A stretch of DNA of 64,000 nucleotides from Duncaniella dubosii (GTDB lineage Bacteria > Bacteroidota > Bacteroidia > Bacteroidales > Muribaculaceae). The position numbers and the translations under genes were made by a program. This document shows positions 10,446 to 17,656 of this stretch, piece after piece (the stretch's first letter is position 1; each line of letters begins with the position of its first letter). Under the pieces are notes generated by a model. The model saw only the letters and a list, made by a program, of their open reading frames with translations, was not told the origin of the DNA and made no database searches. The DNA lies in NCBI RefSeq assembly GCF_004803915.1, contig NZ_CP039396.1:1798001-1862000 (forward strand), given 5' to 3'.

Positions 10446-11020
10446 AATCATCACTCGTAAACATGGTGCTCTCGCTGGGCATCATCACAGTAGTCGCCGC
10501 CGCTGCTCTTGCCGGAGTCTACACAGCTACCAAAGAACCTATCGCACAGGCCAAGGCTGAAAAGCAGAAATCAGCCATAGGGCAGGTGCTCCCCGAAATA
10601 CATTTCAACAACAATCCTGCCGACGAGGCTGCCGAAGTGACAGTCGATGGTGAGACCGTCACCGTATTCCCCGCACGTCAGGACGGAGAACTCGTCGGAA
10701 TGGCCGTCGAAAGCCACGATGCCAACGGCTTCTCGGGTCTCACCACGGTAATGTATGGTTTTGACCCTTCGGGCAACATCACAGGCTTTGCGGTGATGCA
10801 GCATGCCGAAACTCCCGGACTCGGATCGAAGATGGACGAATGGTTCAGCAATCCGGCCCATACGGTCATCGGCCTCAATGCCAACAGCGCAAATCTCACA
10901 GTGAGCAAGGACGGCGGCGATGTCGATGCCATCACGGCCGCCACAATCTCATCGCGAGCTTTTCTCCGGGCTCTCACACTAGCCAATCAGGCATCACAAC
11001 AATTCGCCTCACGCCAATAA
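10442..11020 (+). CDS. rnfG: Rnf electron-transport complex subunit G
   Basis: A 192-residue periplasmic flavoprotein anchored by one N-terminal helix (residues 8-28). The FMN-binding domain shows HAETPGLG (121-128) and DAITAATISSRAF near residue 162, in which Thr168 is the expected covalent FMN ester site. It accepts electrons from RnfD and passes them on within the complex. It overlaps rnfD by four bases and is followed after 18 bp by rnfE. Confidence 0.95.
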   Translation: MKSSLVNMVLSLGIITVVAAAALAGVYTATKEPIAQAKAEKQKSAIGQVLPEIHFNNNPADEAAEVTVDGETVTVFPARQDGELVGMAVESHDANGFSGLTTVMYGFDPSGNITGFAVMQHAETPGLGSKMDEWFSNPAHTVIGLNANSANLTVSKDGGDVDAITAATISSRAFLRALTLANQASQQFASRQ

Positions 11021-11038
11021 TCCCCACCACATCAAGCC

Positions 11039-11632
11039 ATGAATGATAAACTAAGAATACTTTTCAACGGTATTATCGCCGAAAACCCGACATTCGTCCT
11101 GATGCTGGGTATGTGTCCCACTCTCGGCACAACCGGCAGCGCCATAAACGGAATGAGTATGGGACTCGCCACAATGGCCGTGCTCATATGCTCTAATGTG
11201 GTGATATCTCTTATCAAGAACTTCGTGCCGTCAAAGGTGCGTATCCCCGCCTATATCGTGGTCATCGCAGCCTTCGTGTCGGTTCTCCAGCTTGTGATGG
11301 AAGCCTATGTGCCGTCGCTCTACGCCACACTCGGTATCTTTATCCCCCTTATCGTGGTCAACTGTATCGTGCTCGGCCGTGCAGAAGCCTTCGCCTCGCG
11401 CCACAGCGTGTTCGACAGCTGTCTTGACGGTATAGGCATCGGTCTCGGATTCACAATCGCCCTCACCCTTCTCGGCGCAGTGCGCGAGTTTCTGGGAACA
11501 GGCAAGATTTTTGATCTCACCATCTATCCCGAACAGTTCGGCTCACTCGTGTTCGTGCTCGCCCCGGGCGCATTCATCGCCCTCGGCCTGCTCATCGCCC
11601 TTTTCACCAAGCTTCGTGCGAAGTCATGCTGA
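11039..11632 (+). CDS. rnfE: Rnf electron-transport complex subunit E
   Basis: A 197-residue membrane protein of six predicted helices in the RnfA/RnfE (NqrD/NqrE) family. The conserved first-helix motif FVLMLGMCPTLGTT (residues 19-32) carries a Cys, and VNCIVLGRAEAFAS (108-121) carries the second. In the solved complexes these paired cysteines hold a membrane [2Fe-2S] cluster between RnfA and RnfE. The order G-E-A matches other rnf operons. Confidence 0.94.
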   Translation: MNDKLRILFNGIIAENPTFVLMLGMCPTLGTTGSAINGMSMGLATMAVLICSNVVISLIKNFVPSKVRIPAYIVVIAAFVSVLQLVMEAYVPSLYATLGIFIPLIVVNCIVLGRAEAFASRHSVFDSCLDGIGIGLGFTIALTLLGAVREFLGTGKIFDLTIYPEQFGSLVFVLAPGAFIALGLLIALFTKLRAKSC

Positions 11633-11685
11633 GCCCCACCGCCACACTTCATCCTTAATCCTTAAGACTTAATACTTCATTACAG

Positions 11686-12267
11686 ATGCTCGAATATATT
11701 TCCATCATCATAACGGCGATATTTGTCAACAACATCGTCTTTGCCCAGTTCCTCGGAATCTGTCCATTCATCGGAGTGTCGCGCAAACTCTCAAGCGCAG
11801 TCGGCATGGGTGCGGCCGTGACATTTGTCATGCTTCTCGCCACTGTCATCACATGGCTTCTTCAGGATCTTGTCCTCACGCCTTTCGGCCTTGGGTTCAT
11901 GCAGACAATTGTCTTCATTCTAGTCATCGCCGCATTGGTACAGATGCTTGAGATTGTGCTCAAGAAGATAGCTCCGGTGCTCTATAGTGCCCTCGGCGTG
12001 TTCCTGCCGCTCATCACTACAAACTGTGCCGTCCTCGGTGTAGCAATCACAGTTGTCCAGAAAGGTATGAATCTCGGCGAAAGCGTTGTCTATGCCTTTG
12101 CAACTGCGGTCGGCTTCACAATGGCTATCGCTATTTTTGCCGGTATCCGCGAGCAGCTTGCCATGACAAACGTGCCTAAGTCAATGCGCGGTGTGCCTAT
12201 CGCCATGATTTGCGCAGGTCTTCTTGCAATGGCCTTCATGGGCTTCTCAGGCATCAAAATCGGCTAA
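11686..12267 (+). CDS. rnfA: Rnf electron-transport complex subunit A
   Basis: A 193-residue six-helix membrane protein with the family motifs NNIVFAQFLGICPFIGVSRK (residues 15-34) and TTNCAVLGVAI (near 110-120), whose cysteines pair with those of RnfE to hold a membrane iron-sulfur cluster. It is the last gene of the operon and is followed by two hairpins. Residues are as in functional family members, so these four subunits look intact even though rnfB and rnfC are not beside them. Confidence 0.95.
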   Translation: MLEYISIIITAIFVNNIVFAQFLGICPFIGVSRKLSSAVGMGAAVTFVMLLATVITWLLQDLVLTPFGLGFMQTIVFILVIAALVQMLEIVLKKIAPVLYSALGVFLPLITTNCAVLGVAITVVQKGMNLGESVVYAFATAVGFTMAIAIFAGIREQLAMTNVPKSMRGVPIAMICAGLLAMAFMGFSGIKIG

Positions 12268-12281
12268 AATGACTTGAAACA

Positions 12282-12358
12282 GACAGTCGGACGGACTGTC
12301 GCATAAAATAACGCAGAGCCATTCGACATGTTCTTCGGACAATCGGATGGCTCTGCGT
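12282..12358 (+). terminator. Double hairpin after rnfA, probable terminator
   Basis: Two stems follow rnfA: GACAGTC (12282-12288) with 12294-12300, and a 12-bp perfect stem, 12311-12322 with 12347-12358 (ACGCAGAGCCAT). Neither has a strong T-tract, so function as a terminator is inferred from position. Confidence 0.5.
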
Positions 12359-12453
12359 CTGTTAGAATAGCTTATATTATCGCGATTCCGGCCTGTAGGT
12401 CGCGCATCCTGACTTAGAATGATAAATAACCCATTTCAAAAACGAGATTATTG

Positions 12454-13032
12454 ATGGACTCTGAAAAAGACAAAATGCTCCGTGGCGAAATCTACGATGC
12501 CAACTGTGATCCACAGCTGATCGAGGAGCGCATGAAATGCAAACTTCTATGCCGTAAGTACAACGACCTGATGCCTGACAGACTTGAGGAACGCAAGTCG
12601 CTACTGAAGACACTCCTTGGCCGTGTGGGCGAGAACTACTATATCGAACAGCCGTTTTATTGCGATTATGGCTACAATATCTCTGTCGGCGATAATTTCT
12701 ATTCCAACGTCAATCTCGTCATTCTCGATGGCGCTAAAGTGACGTTTGGCGACAATGTCTTCATTGCTCCGGACTGCGGTTTCCATACAGCCGGACATCC
12801 TCTTGATGTCAGGCGCCGCAACATGGGGCTTGAATACGCCCGTCCGATTACGGTCGGAAACAACGTATGGATAGGGGCTGGTGTGCATGTCCTTCCGGGA
12901 GTGACAATCGGCGACAACTGTGTCATCGGTGCAGGCAGTGTGGTCAACCGCGATATTCCTGCCAACTCATTGGCTGTCGGCAATCCTTGCCGGGTGATCC
13001 GTTCACTCGAAGGAATCAATGCTGCCGACTGA
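12454..13032 (+). CDS. Hexapeptide-repeat sugar O-acetyltransferase (maltose/galactoside acetyltransferase family)
   Basis: A protein of 192 residues that transfers acetyl from acetyl-CoA to a sugar hydroxyl. An N-terminal helical domain (DKMLRGEIYDANCDPQLIEER) typical of the Maa/LacA group precedes a left-handed beta helix built from hexapeptide repeats (VGDNFYSNVNLVILDGAKVTFG, VGNNVWIGAGVHVLPGVTIG). The loop FHTAGHPLD carries the catalytic histidine. The ATG at 12454 is chosen; the in-frame TTG immediately before it adds nothing. The natural acceptor is unknown, and the enzyme may act on non-metabolised sugars. It stands alone between the rnf operon and a terminator shared with nhaD. Confidence 0.88.
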   Translation: MDSEKDKMLRGEIYDANCDPQLIEERMKCKLLCRKYNDLMPDRLEERKSLLKTLLGRVGENYYIEQPFYCDYGYNISVGDNFYSNVNLVILDGAKVTFGDNVFIAPDCGFHTAGHPLDVRRRNMGLEYARPITVGNNVWIGAGVHVLPGVTIGDNCVIGAGSVVNRDIPANSLAVGNPCRVIRSLEGINAAD

Positions 13033-13063
13033 CTCTGACGGCAACAAAAAATCATAAAAAGCA

Positions 13064-13104
13064 AACCCCACCATGCCTGACAGAAAAGCGGGCATGGTGG
13101 GGTT
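13064..13104. terminator. Bidirectional terminator between the acetyltransferase gene and nhaD
   Basis: A perfect 14-bp stem (13064-13077 with 13091-13104, AACCCCACCATGCC) lies between convergent genes. On the minus strand it is followed by TTTGCTTTTTATG, a good T-tract for nhaD. Confidence 0.85.
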
Positions 13105-13146
13105 GGGTGTTCTATTTACTTTTTGTTCTATTCGATATGTGTGTTA

Positions 13147-14448
13147 TCAGTGGATAAACAGTGTCTCGACGGCATAGGTGGCGATACCGGCTATATAGCC
13201 GATAAAAGCAATCCATGTGAATTTTTTAAGATACCATCCGAAGCTGATTTTTTCAAGGCCCATTACGACGACACCGGCTGCAGAACCGATGATAAGCATT
13301 GAGCCTCCGACACCGGCACAGTAGGCGAGAAGCTGCCAGAAAAGACCGTCGACACCATAGTCGCCGGAGGGAGCGATTGCATACATGTCCATACAGCCTG
13401 CGACGAGGGGCACATTGTCGACGATGCTCGAAACCACGCCGATCACGCCTGTCACGAGGTAATGGTTGCCGTGTGAGGCTTCGTTAAGCCAGATGCCGAA
13501 CGAGTTCAGCACTCCTGTTTCCTGAAGCGTGGCCACGGCCATAAGGATACCGAGGAAGAAGAGTATGGTTGCCATGTCGATTCGCGCGAGGAGCGACGTG
13601 ACCTTGAGGTTAGAGTTATCGCAGAACAGTGCGTTGCGGTTGCAGCGATATTCACTGACAAGCCAGAGGATGCCGAGCGCGAGAAGTATGCCCATGAAAG
13701 GAGCGAGACCTGTCAGCATTCTGAAAATAGGCACGAAGATGAGACCGCCTACGCCAAGGCAAAGGATGAGAGTGCGGTCGCCCGGAGTCTGGCCGGCCGG
13801 GAGTGACTCTTCCGTATGGTTGACAGCCGGGAGCGAGCCTTTGAGATAGTATTGGGCTGCAAATCCTGATACGAGCACTGCGATGAGCGAGGGTAGGAAC
13901 AGTTCGGTGATGACTCCGCCTGTGGTGATCATGCCGCGTATCCAGAGCATGATGGTCGTGACGTCGCCTATTGGCGAGAACGCGCCGCCGGCATTGGCTG
14001 CTATGATAATCATGCCTCCGTAGATCATGCGGTCGTTATGGTCGTCGACGAGCTTGCGTAGCACCATGACCATGACTATCGAGGTTGTGAGATTGTCGAG
14101 TATTGCCGAAAGGACAAATGCCATGAACGTGATGCGCCAGAGCAGTTTGCGTTTGCTTGTGGTGGCAAGTGCGTCCTTTACGAAGAAAAATCCTCCGTTT
14201 GCATCCACAATCTCCACGATTGTCATTGCGCCCATCAGGAAGAACAGGATTTCACAAGTGTCGCCGAGGTGTTCGAGAAGTTGCGCTGATGTGTCGGCGC
14301 CGTGTTCGGGCGCATAACCGCAGGCGTAGAGAGTCCAGCAGACAACGCACATGAGAAGTGCGGGAACAGCTTTGTTGATTTTAAGCACGCTTTCAAGAGC
14401 GATGCACAGATAACCGAGAATAAAAAACGTGACGATAGCAGTTGTCAT
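13147..14448 (-). CDS. nhaD: Na+/H+ antiporter of the NhaD type
   Basis: A 433-residue membrane protein of about twelve hydrophobic helices in the ion transporter superfamily. NhaD-type motifs are visible: FLMGAMTIVEIVDANGGF (near residues 91-108), LSAILDNLTTSIVMVMVLRK (near 132) and IIAANAGGAFSPIGDVTTIMLW (near 168). The Asp and Asn residues in the latter two are those expected to bind cations. It would expel Na+ in exchange for protons. This fits a window that also encodes Na+-linked Rnf subunits, a Na+-pumping decarboxylase and a Na+/sugar symporter. Monocistronic. Confidence 0.92.
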   Translation of the reverse strand: MTTAIVTFFILGYLCIALESVLKINKAVPALLMCVVCWTLYACGYAPEHGADTSAQLLEHLGDTCEILFFLMGAMTIVEIVDANGGFFFVKDALATTSKRKLLWRITFMAFVLSAILDNLTTSIVMVMVLRKLVDDHNDRMIYGGMIIIAANAGGAFSPIGDVTTIMLWIRGMITTGGVITELFLPSLIAVLVSGFAAQYYLKGSLPAVNHTEESLPAGQTPGDRTLILCLGVGGLIFVPIFRMLTGLAPFMGILLALGILWLVSEYRCNRNALFCDNSNLKVTSLLARIDMATILFFLGILMAVATLQETGVLNSFGIWLNEASHGNHYLVTGVIGVVSSIVDNVPLVAGCMDMYAIAPSGDYGVDGLFWQLLAYCAGVGGSMLIIGSAAGVVVMGLEKISFGWYLKKFTWIAFIGYIAGIATYAVETLFIH

Positions 14449-14973
14449 TTTCCTAAAAATTTAAACAGATTTCATGGTTTTAATTAGAGTTGATTTAATG
14501 ATACCGAAGACAGCTCACGCCATATCAGCGACCTCCTTGTAAGAAAGTCCAATTTGACGCAAAGGTCGTAATTATCCATCGTAATGCAAAATTTACAATA
14601 ATGAAATATTTCTTTAATTAGCTTATCTGCAAATCGGTAGAGAACTTTGCTTTAATCATGACAGTCAGGCGAGGCCACGTCTCATTCGTGTCCCGCCTTG
14701 ACCGCTAAAATTTAGAACGATGGATATATAGAGGTTAGATTTTGATTTGTCGACTGATGAGCGTATTATTCTTCTTCTCGATGTTCCGCTGCTTATGTCA
14801 CAAAAACGGACTAAGGAGGGTGTGTTTACCGCCGAACTGTCCGATGATATGCCGGATGATTGACCTGACTCAACCTGACATCCGGTTGCCGGACAGCCTC
14901 AAAAAAGCTGTTTATGGAATAAGGATAGAGTTAAGACATAAGTGAATTTTATGCCTTAACTCTAAAGTGGTGT
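14449..14973. other. Intergenic region upstream of nhaD, with a hairpin at its left part
   Basis: No gene is recognised in 525 bp. Short ORFs, such as one at 14742-14945, have no family features. A stem of 14 bp with one G-T pair (14927-14940 with 14950-14963, AGAGTTAAGACATA) lies just past the stop of the two-helix protein gene and could end its minus-strand transcript. Confidence 0.5.
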
Positions 14974-15177
14974 TTAAGAATCGAGCCTGTCGTTATTGTT
15001 GGATTTATTTGAATTAATTGAACGACATGCGCGATATGTCCCGATTGACCCTATGATAATAAGAAGGAATATAAAAACTACTGATGTCCATTCTGAATTA
15101 ATTATCAAAGTGTAGACAGGATATACTAAAAGGATGATTGAAACAATAAGTATTCCGATATAGTTTGATTTGCTCAT
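14974..15177 (-). CDS. Small two-helix membrane protein, possible immunity protein
   Basis: Starting at the ATG at 15177 (MSKSNYIGILIVSIILLVYP) the gene encodes 67 residues with two transmembrane helices (about 7-25 and 31-49) and a hydrophilic Asn/Lys/Asp tail. The same frame is open further upstream to 15303, but that part lies inside the preceding gene and is a shadow. It begins 16 bp after the lipoprotein gene, so the pair is probably co-transcribed. I recognise no family. Because the preceding protein has a bacteriocin-like hydrophobic tail, a small partner with two helices suggests an immunity protein. That is inference from context only. Confidence 0.5.
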   Translation of the reverse strand: MSKSNYIGILIVSIILLVYPVYTLIINSEWTSVVFIFLLIIIGSIGTYRACRSINSNKSNNNDRLDS

Positions 15178-15193
15178 ATATATTGATTTATGT

Positions 15194-15856
15194 TTAGCAG
15201 AATTCAGCAATTCCAACCAATGCACCGCTCCATCCACCAACAGCACCACCGCTAACAGTTCCGACAACAGGAAGAGTGACTGTTCCAACGCCAGCACCTG
15301 CAAGAAATCCGAGGCCAGCTGAACCGGCAGTACCTGCTATACATTTTACAGCTGAAAGAATTGAATCTCCAATACCTCTTGATACTGGTTGGTTTTGGAG
15401 TTCTACAGCATATTGCATACCTAATATTGCGATATCTATTGATTCAATAAGACTATCATATTCTGTAACAGTAAGAGATTCTTTGTGATTATCCACTACT
15501 GAAATAAGTTTGCTACGGATAGACTCATAGTTATCACTGCTATTAAAATCAAGGGATTGATATCCTGCGACTACTGAGTAAACAGCATCTAAAATTGGAG
15601 CTGCACTGGTGCTTCTTGATTGTATAGTATTGTCCTCAAGAGTTTCAGCTTTTTCAATTGCTTGTTCGATTGAAGAATAGTTGAGGCTTTGGAAATATGT
15701 AAATAACTTCTGCCCATCAGTTTCTTCATCGTATGATTCGACTGTTGTGTTGTTGTCGAGTGGAGATTCATTGCTACAGCTATGAGTGATTAGCATAGTC
15801 GCTAGTACCATTACAATACTTGAGATCCCCATGATTACATTTTTTAGATCTTTCAT
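15194..15856 (-). CDS. Lipoprotein with a glycine-rich, bacteriocin-like C-terminal tail
   Basis: A 220-residue protein of unknown family. Residues 1-26 are a lipoprotein-type signal ending ITHSC (Cys27; the lipobox is weak). Residues 30-160 are helical and acidic. The tail (161-220) changes character: SILSAVKCIAGTAGSAGLGF, AGAGVGTVTLPVVGT and VSGGAVGGWSGALVG are small, hydrophobic and full of GxxxG spacing, as in two-peptide class II bacteriocins. Cysteines at 172 and 220 bracket the tail. The ATG abuts the inverted repeat of an IS, so its native promoter may have been replaced. The gene lies at the end of the decayed peptide-maturation island, but may be independent of it. A toxin role is speculative. 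Confidence 0.55.
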   Translation of the reverse strand: MKDLKNVIMGISSIVMVLATMLITHSCSNESPLDNNTTVESYDEETDGQKLFTYFQSLNYSSIEQAIEKAETLEDNTIQSRSTSAAPILDAVYSVVAGYQSLDFNSSDNYESIRSKLISVVDNHKESLTVTEYDSLIESIDIAILGMQYAVELQNQPVSRGIGDSILSAVKCIAGTAGSAGLGFLAGAGVGTVTLPVVGTVSGGAVGGWSGALVGIAEFC

Positions 15857-17234
15857 TTTACAATGATTCGGTAAAATTTGAGGTTGTTCAGCCTAGGCTA
15901 AGCCGCTAACTGAGCCAACCGATGATTTATTTTCTGAATTATTTTGAGATGCGGAGATTTTCCGCAAGTCGAAATAATTGTTGAGGCGAGATAAGATTCA
16001 AACATAAGCCGTTTGAACTGTGCTAACGAAAGATCCGGATAATCCTTCCTTATGACCTCCTTGCAGACATTGAGTGCAGTGAAGGAAAGATTGAATGCGA
16101 AGTCAAGCCGGTCTTTGTCGCGTGTCTGTTGCGACTGGAGTCCTGTAAACTGTTTGGCATCGCGTATGCCGAACTCAATCTGAAAGCGGGTGCGGTAGAA
16201 ACCGATGATCTTTTCAGGCCTCATGTCGGTATCGGTAGAGAAGTAAAGAAGAGGCTCTGCGTTTTCAACCGGACAGACCACGATACGGATGTCGCGTCTC
16301 AATGCCCTCGAATGTACGACCGCCGTGTGACATCGGTTTTTGTTTCCTTTGGAATCCTCATATATGAATGAAGTGAACACGGACATGTCAAGGTTGGAGA
16401 AATCCACTTTCTCTCCATACTTTTTCTTTCTGCCGCGTCTTCGCGGGGCGGAGGAATCCGGTATGGCCAGATACCTCAGATATGAGTTGGCACGTAATCT
16501 CCCGACAAATCGAAATCCCATGCCAATCACTTCATTTACAAACTCATATTTGGAGAAAAAGGCATCGGCAACCAGAATATCCGTCAGTGAGAGCAGCTCT
16601 GTCGCCTTTGACCTGACAAGTGCCACATACCAGTCAAGCATTGACATTTGTTTCTCGGATTCAAGAGTCCTGAAGTTCGGTGACTGGACAGCACCGAGCA
16701 TCACGCATGTATGTTTACTCAGACTTATTGCCCCGATCGCCATTATCTCCAGACCGCGTTTGACACGTTGTGCCACCCCAGACCAGAAACGGCCTATGCC
16801 ATACGTCAGTCTGCCTGCTTTTGAAATGAACGACGGATCGATTGCCACTGCCATGTCATCGGCCGGCCCAAAACAATCCTGCGCCATACCTATGTTGACT
16901 TTCATCCAGTCTACGGATGTCTTGAAATTGGAGGCAAAGGTCTTGGCTGTACGACCGCCATAGCGCGACAGCCGGGTAAAATTGACTTTGCCCGGAATCA
17001 ACGCTACAGTGCGTATTGTTAAAATCAGCCAGTTGAGGAACCTTTTGCTCATCTTGGTTGTAGTATTTTCAAATACCGACTTACACCGAAAGGTGAAGTC
17101 TTTGAGAATCGCCAATACGTTCATGGTATAAGTGTTTTATAATGAACGCTTTGGCGATTCATTTGTATTTGACAATTCGACATATTAACTTAAGTTTCAA
17201 CTACTTCGGTAATTTTTACCGAATCATTGTAAAA
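15857..17234 (-). mobile_element. IS4-family insertion sequence with 21-bp inverted repeats
   Basis: A 21-bp perfect inverted repeat, TTTTACAATGATTCGGTAAAA, occurs at 15857-15877 and, inverted, at 17214-17234, enclosing one transposase gene. No convincing target duplication is present (TCA on both sides is only 3 bp). The right boundary is uncertain. A motif like the left end, TTCGGTAAnnTTTGAG, recurs inverted at 17342-17357 at the exact break in the C39 gene, so the element may extend to 17358 or be two nested copies. Confidence 0.75.
15898..17124 (-). CDS. IS4-family DDE transposase
   Basis: A 408-residue transposase. The DDE residues are visible as Asp in VAIDPSF (near residue 94), Asp in LVADAFF (near 188) and Glu in the YREK signature YRTRFQIEFGIRDAK (near 309), whose Y-x2-R-x3-E-x6-K spacing defines IS4-like enzymes. 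The reading frame is complete, so the element may still be active. It resembles transposases widespread in Bacteroidales and is unlike the second transposase at 20598. Confidence 0.9.
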   Translation of the reverse strand: MNVLAILKDFTFRCKSVFENTTTKMSKRFLNWLILTIRTVALIPGKVNFTRLSRYGGRTAKTFASNFKTSVDWMKVNIGMAQDCFGPADDMAVAIDPSFISKAGRLTYGIGRFWSGVAQRVKRGLEIMAIGAISLSKHTCVMLGAVQSPNFRTLESEKQMSMLDWYVALVRSKATELLSLTDILVADAFFSKYEFVNEVIGMGFRFVGRLRANSYLRYLAIPDSSAPRRRGRKKKYGEKVDFSNLDMSVFTSFIYEDSKGNKNRCHTAVVHSRALRRDIRIVVCPVENAEPLLYFSTDTDMRPEKIIGFYRTRFQIEFGIRDAKQFTGLQSQQTRDKDRLDFAFNLSFTALNVCKEVIRKDYPDLSLAQFKRLMFESYLASTIISTCGKSPHLKIIQKINHRLAQLAA

Positions 17235-17240
17235 TCAATA

Positions 17241-17358
17241 GTTCGGTAAAATTTGCATATTCAATTGGATATCAATAAGATACAACAACAATTCAATATC
17301 AATGCAAACTATTGTGTATCAGTGCGATACAGCTATGCCTGCTCAAAAATTACCGAAC
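17241..17358. repeat. 118-bp AT-rich segment bounded by IS-like inverted ends
   Basis: GTTCGGTAAAATTTG (17241-17255) and its inverted partner at 17344-17358 (13 of 15 matching) bound a non-coding segment. The ends resemble those of the adjacent IS4-type element, so it may be a remnant end or a MITE-like derivative. Its right edge coincides with the loss of similarity in the C39 peptidase gene. Confidence 0.5.
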
Positions 17359-17562
17359 TGTTGTTGGCTGACTTTTGAATCCTAAAAAAGTTGCTGCCTT
17401 ACAAATGCCGAGTAAGGAAATACCTTCTGTTGTGGCATGACAGAAAGTTGATATAAATCCATTAGAATAGTGCTGTCCATAGTAAGTACAAATCATTTGC
17501 AGACATGCAATACCACATTGCATTGAATCTTCTTGCTTGATGAATGGAAATCGGCTGGCCAT
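17350..17562 (-). pseudogene. C39 leader-peptidase/ABC exporter, N-terminal remnant truncated by IS
   Basis: From the ATG at 17562 (MASRFPFIKQEDSMQCGIAC) the frame encodes about 68 residues of a C39 peptidase, the domain at the front of exporters that cleave double-glycine leaders. The catalytic Cys16 is in the standard QxDSMQCG context. Similarity stops at GFKSQPTT, where the sequence enters the IS-like end at 17358, and a stop follows at once. The catalytic His and Asp, the membrane domain and the ATPase are absent from the window. An intact protein would have about 700 residues. An IS-mediated deletion best explains why the rest does not appear on the far side. It follows the receptor gene by 94 bp, which places it in the peptide operon. 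Confidence 0.85.
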
Positions 17563-17656
17563 AATATGAATATAATGATTTATACGCGTTATCAAATTTA
17601 TGATATAATATGTTAAAAAATCATCTATAATATTGGATAGTATGGGATTCCCTAAA

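Noticed and set aside
14742..14945. Short frame of 67 codons upstream of nhaD
   Set aside because: Cys- and Leu-rich without a recognisable motif, promoter or partner; probably chance.
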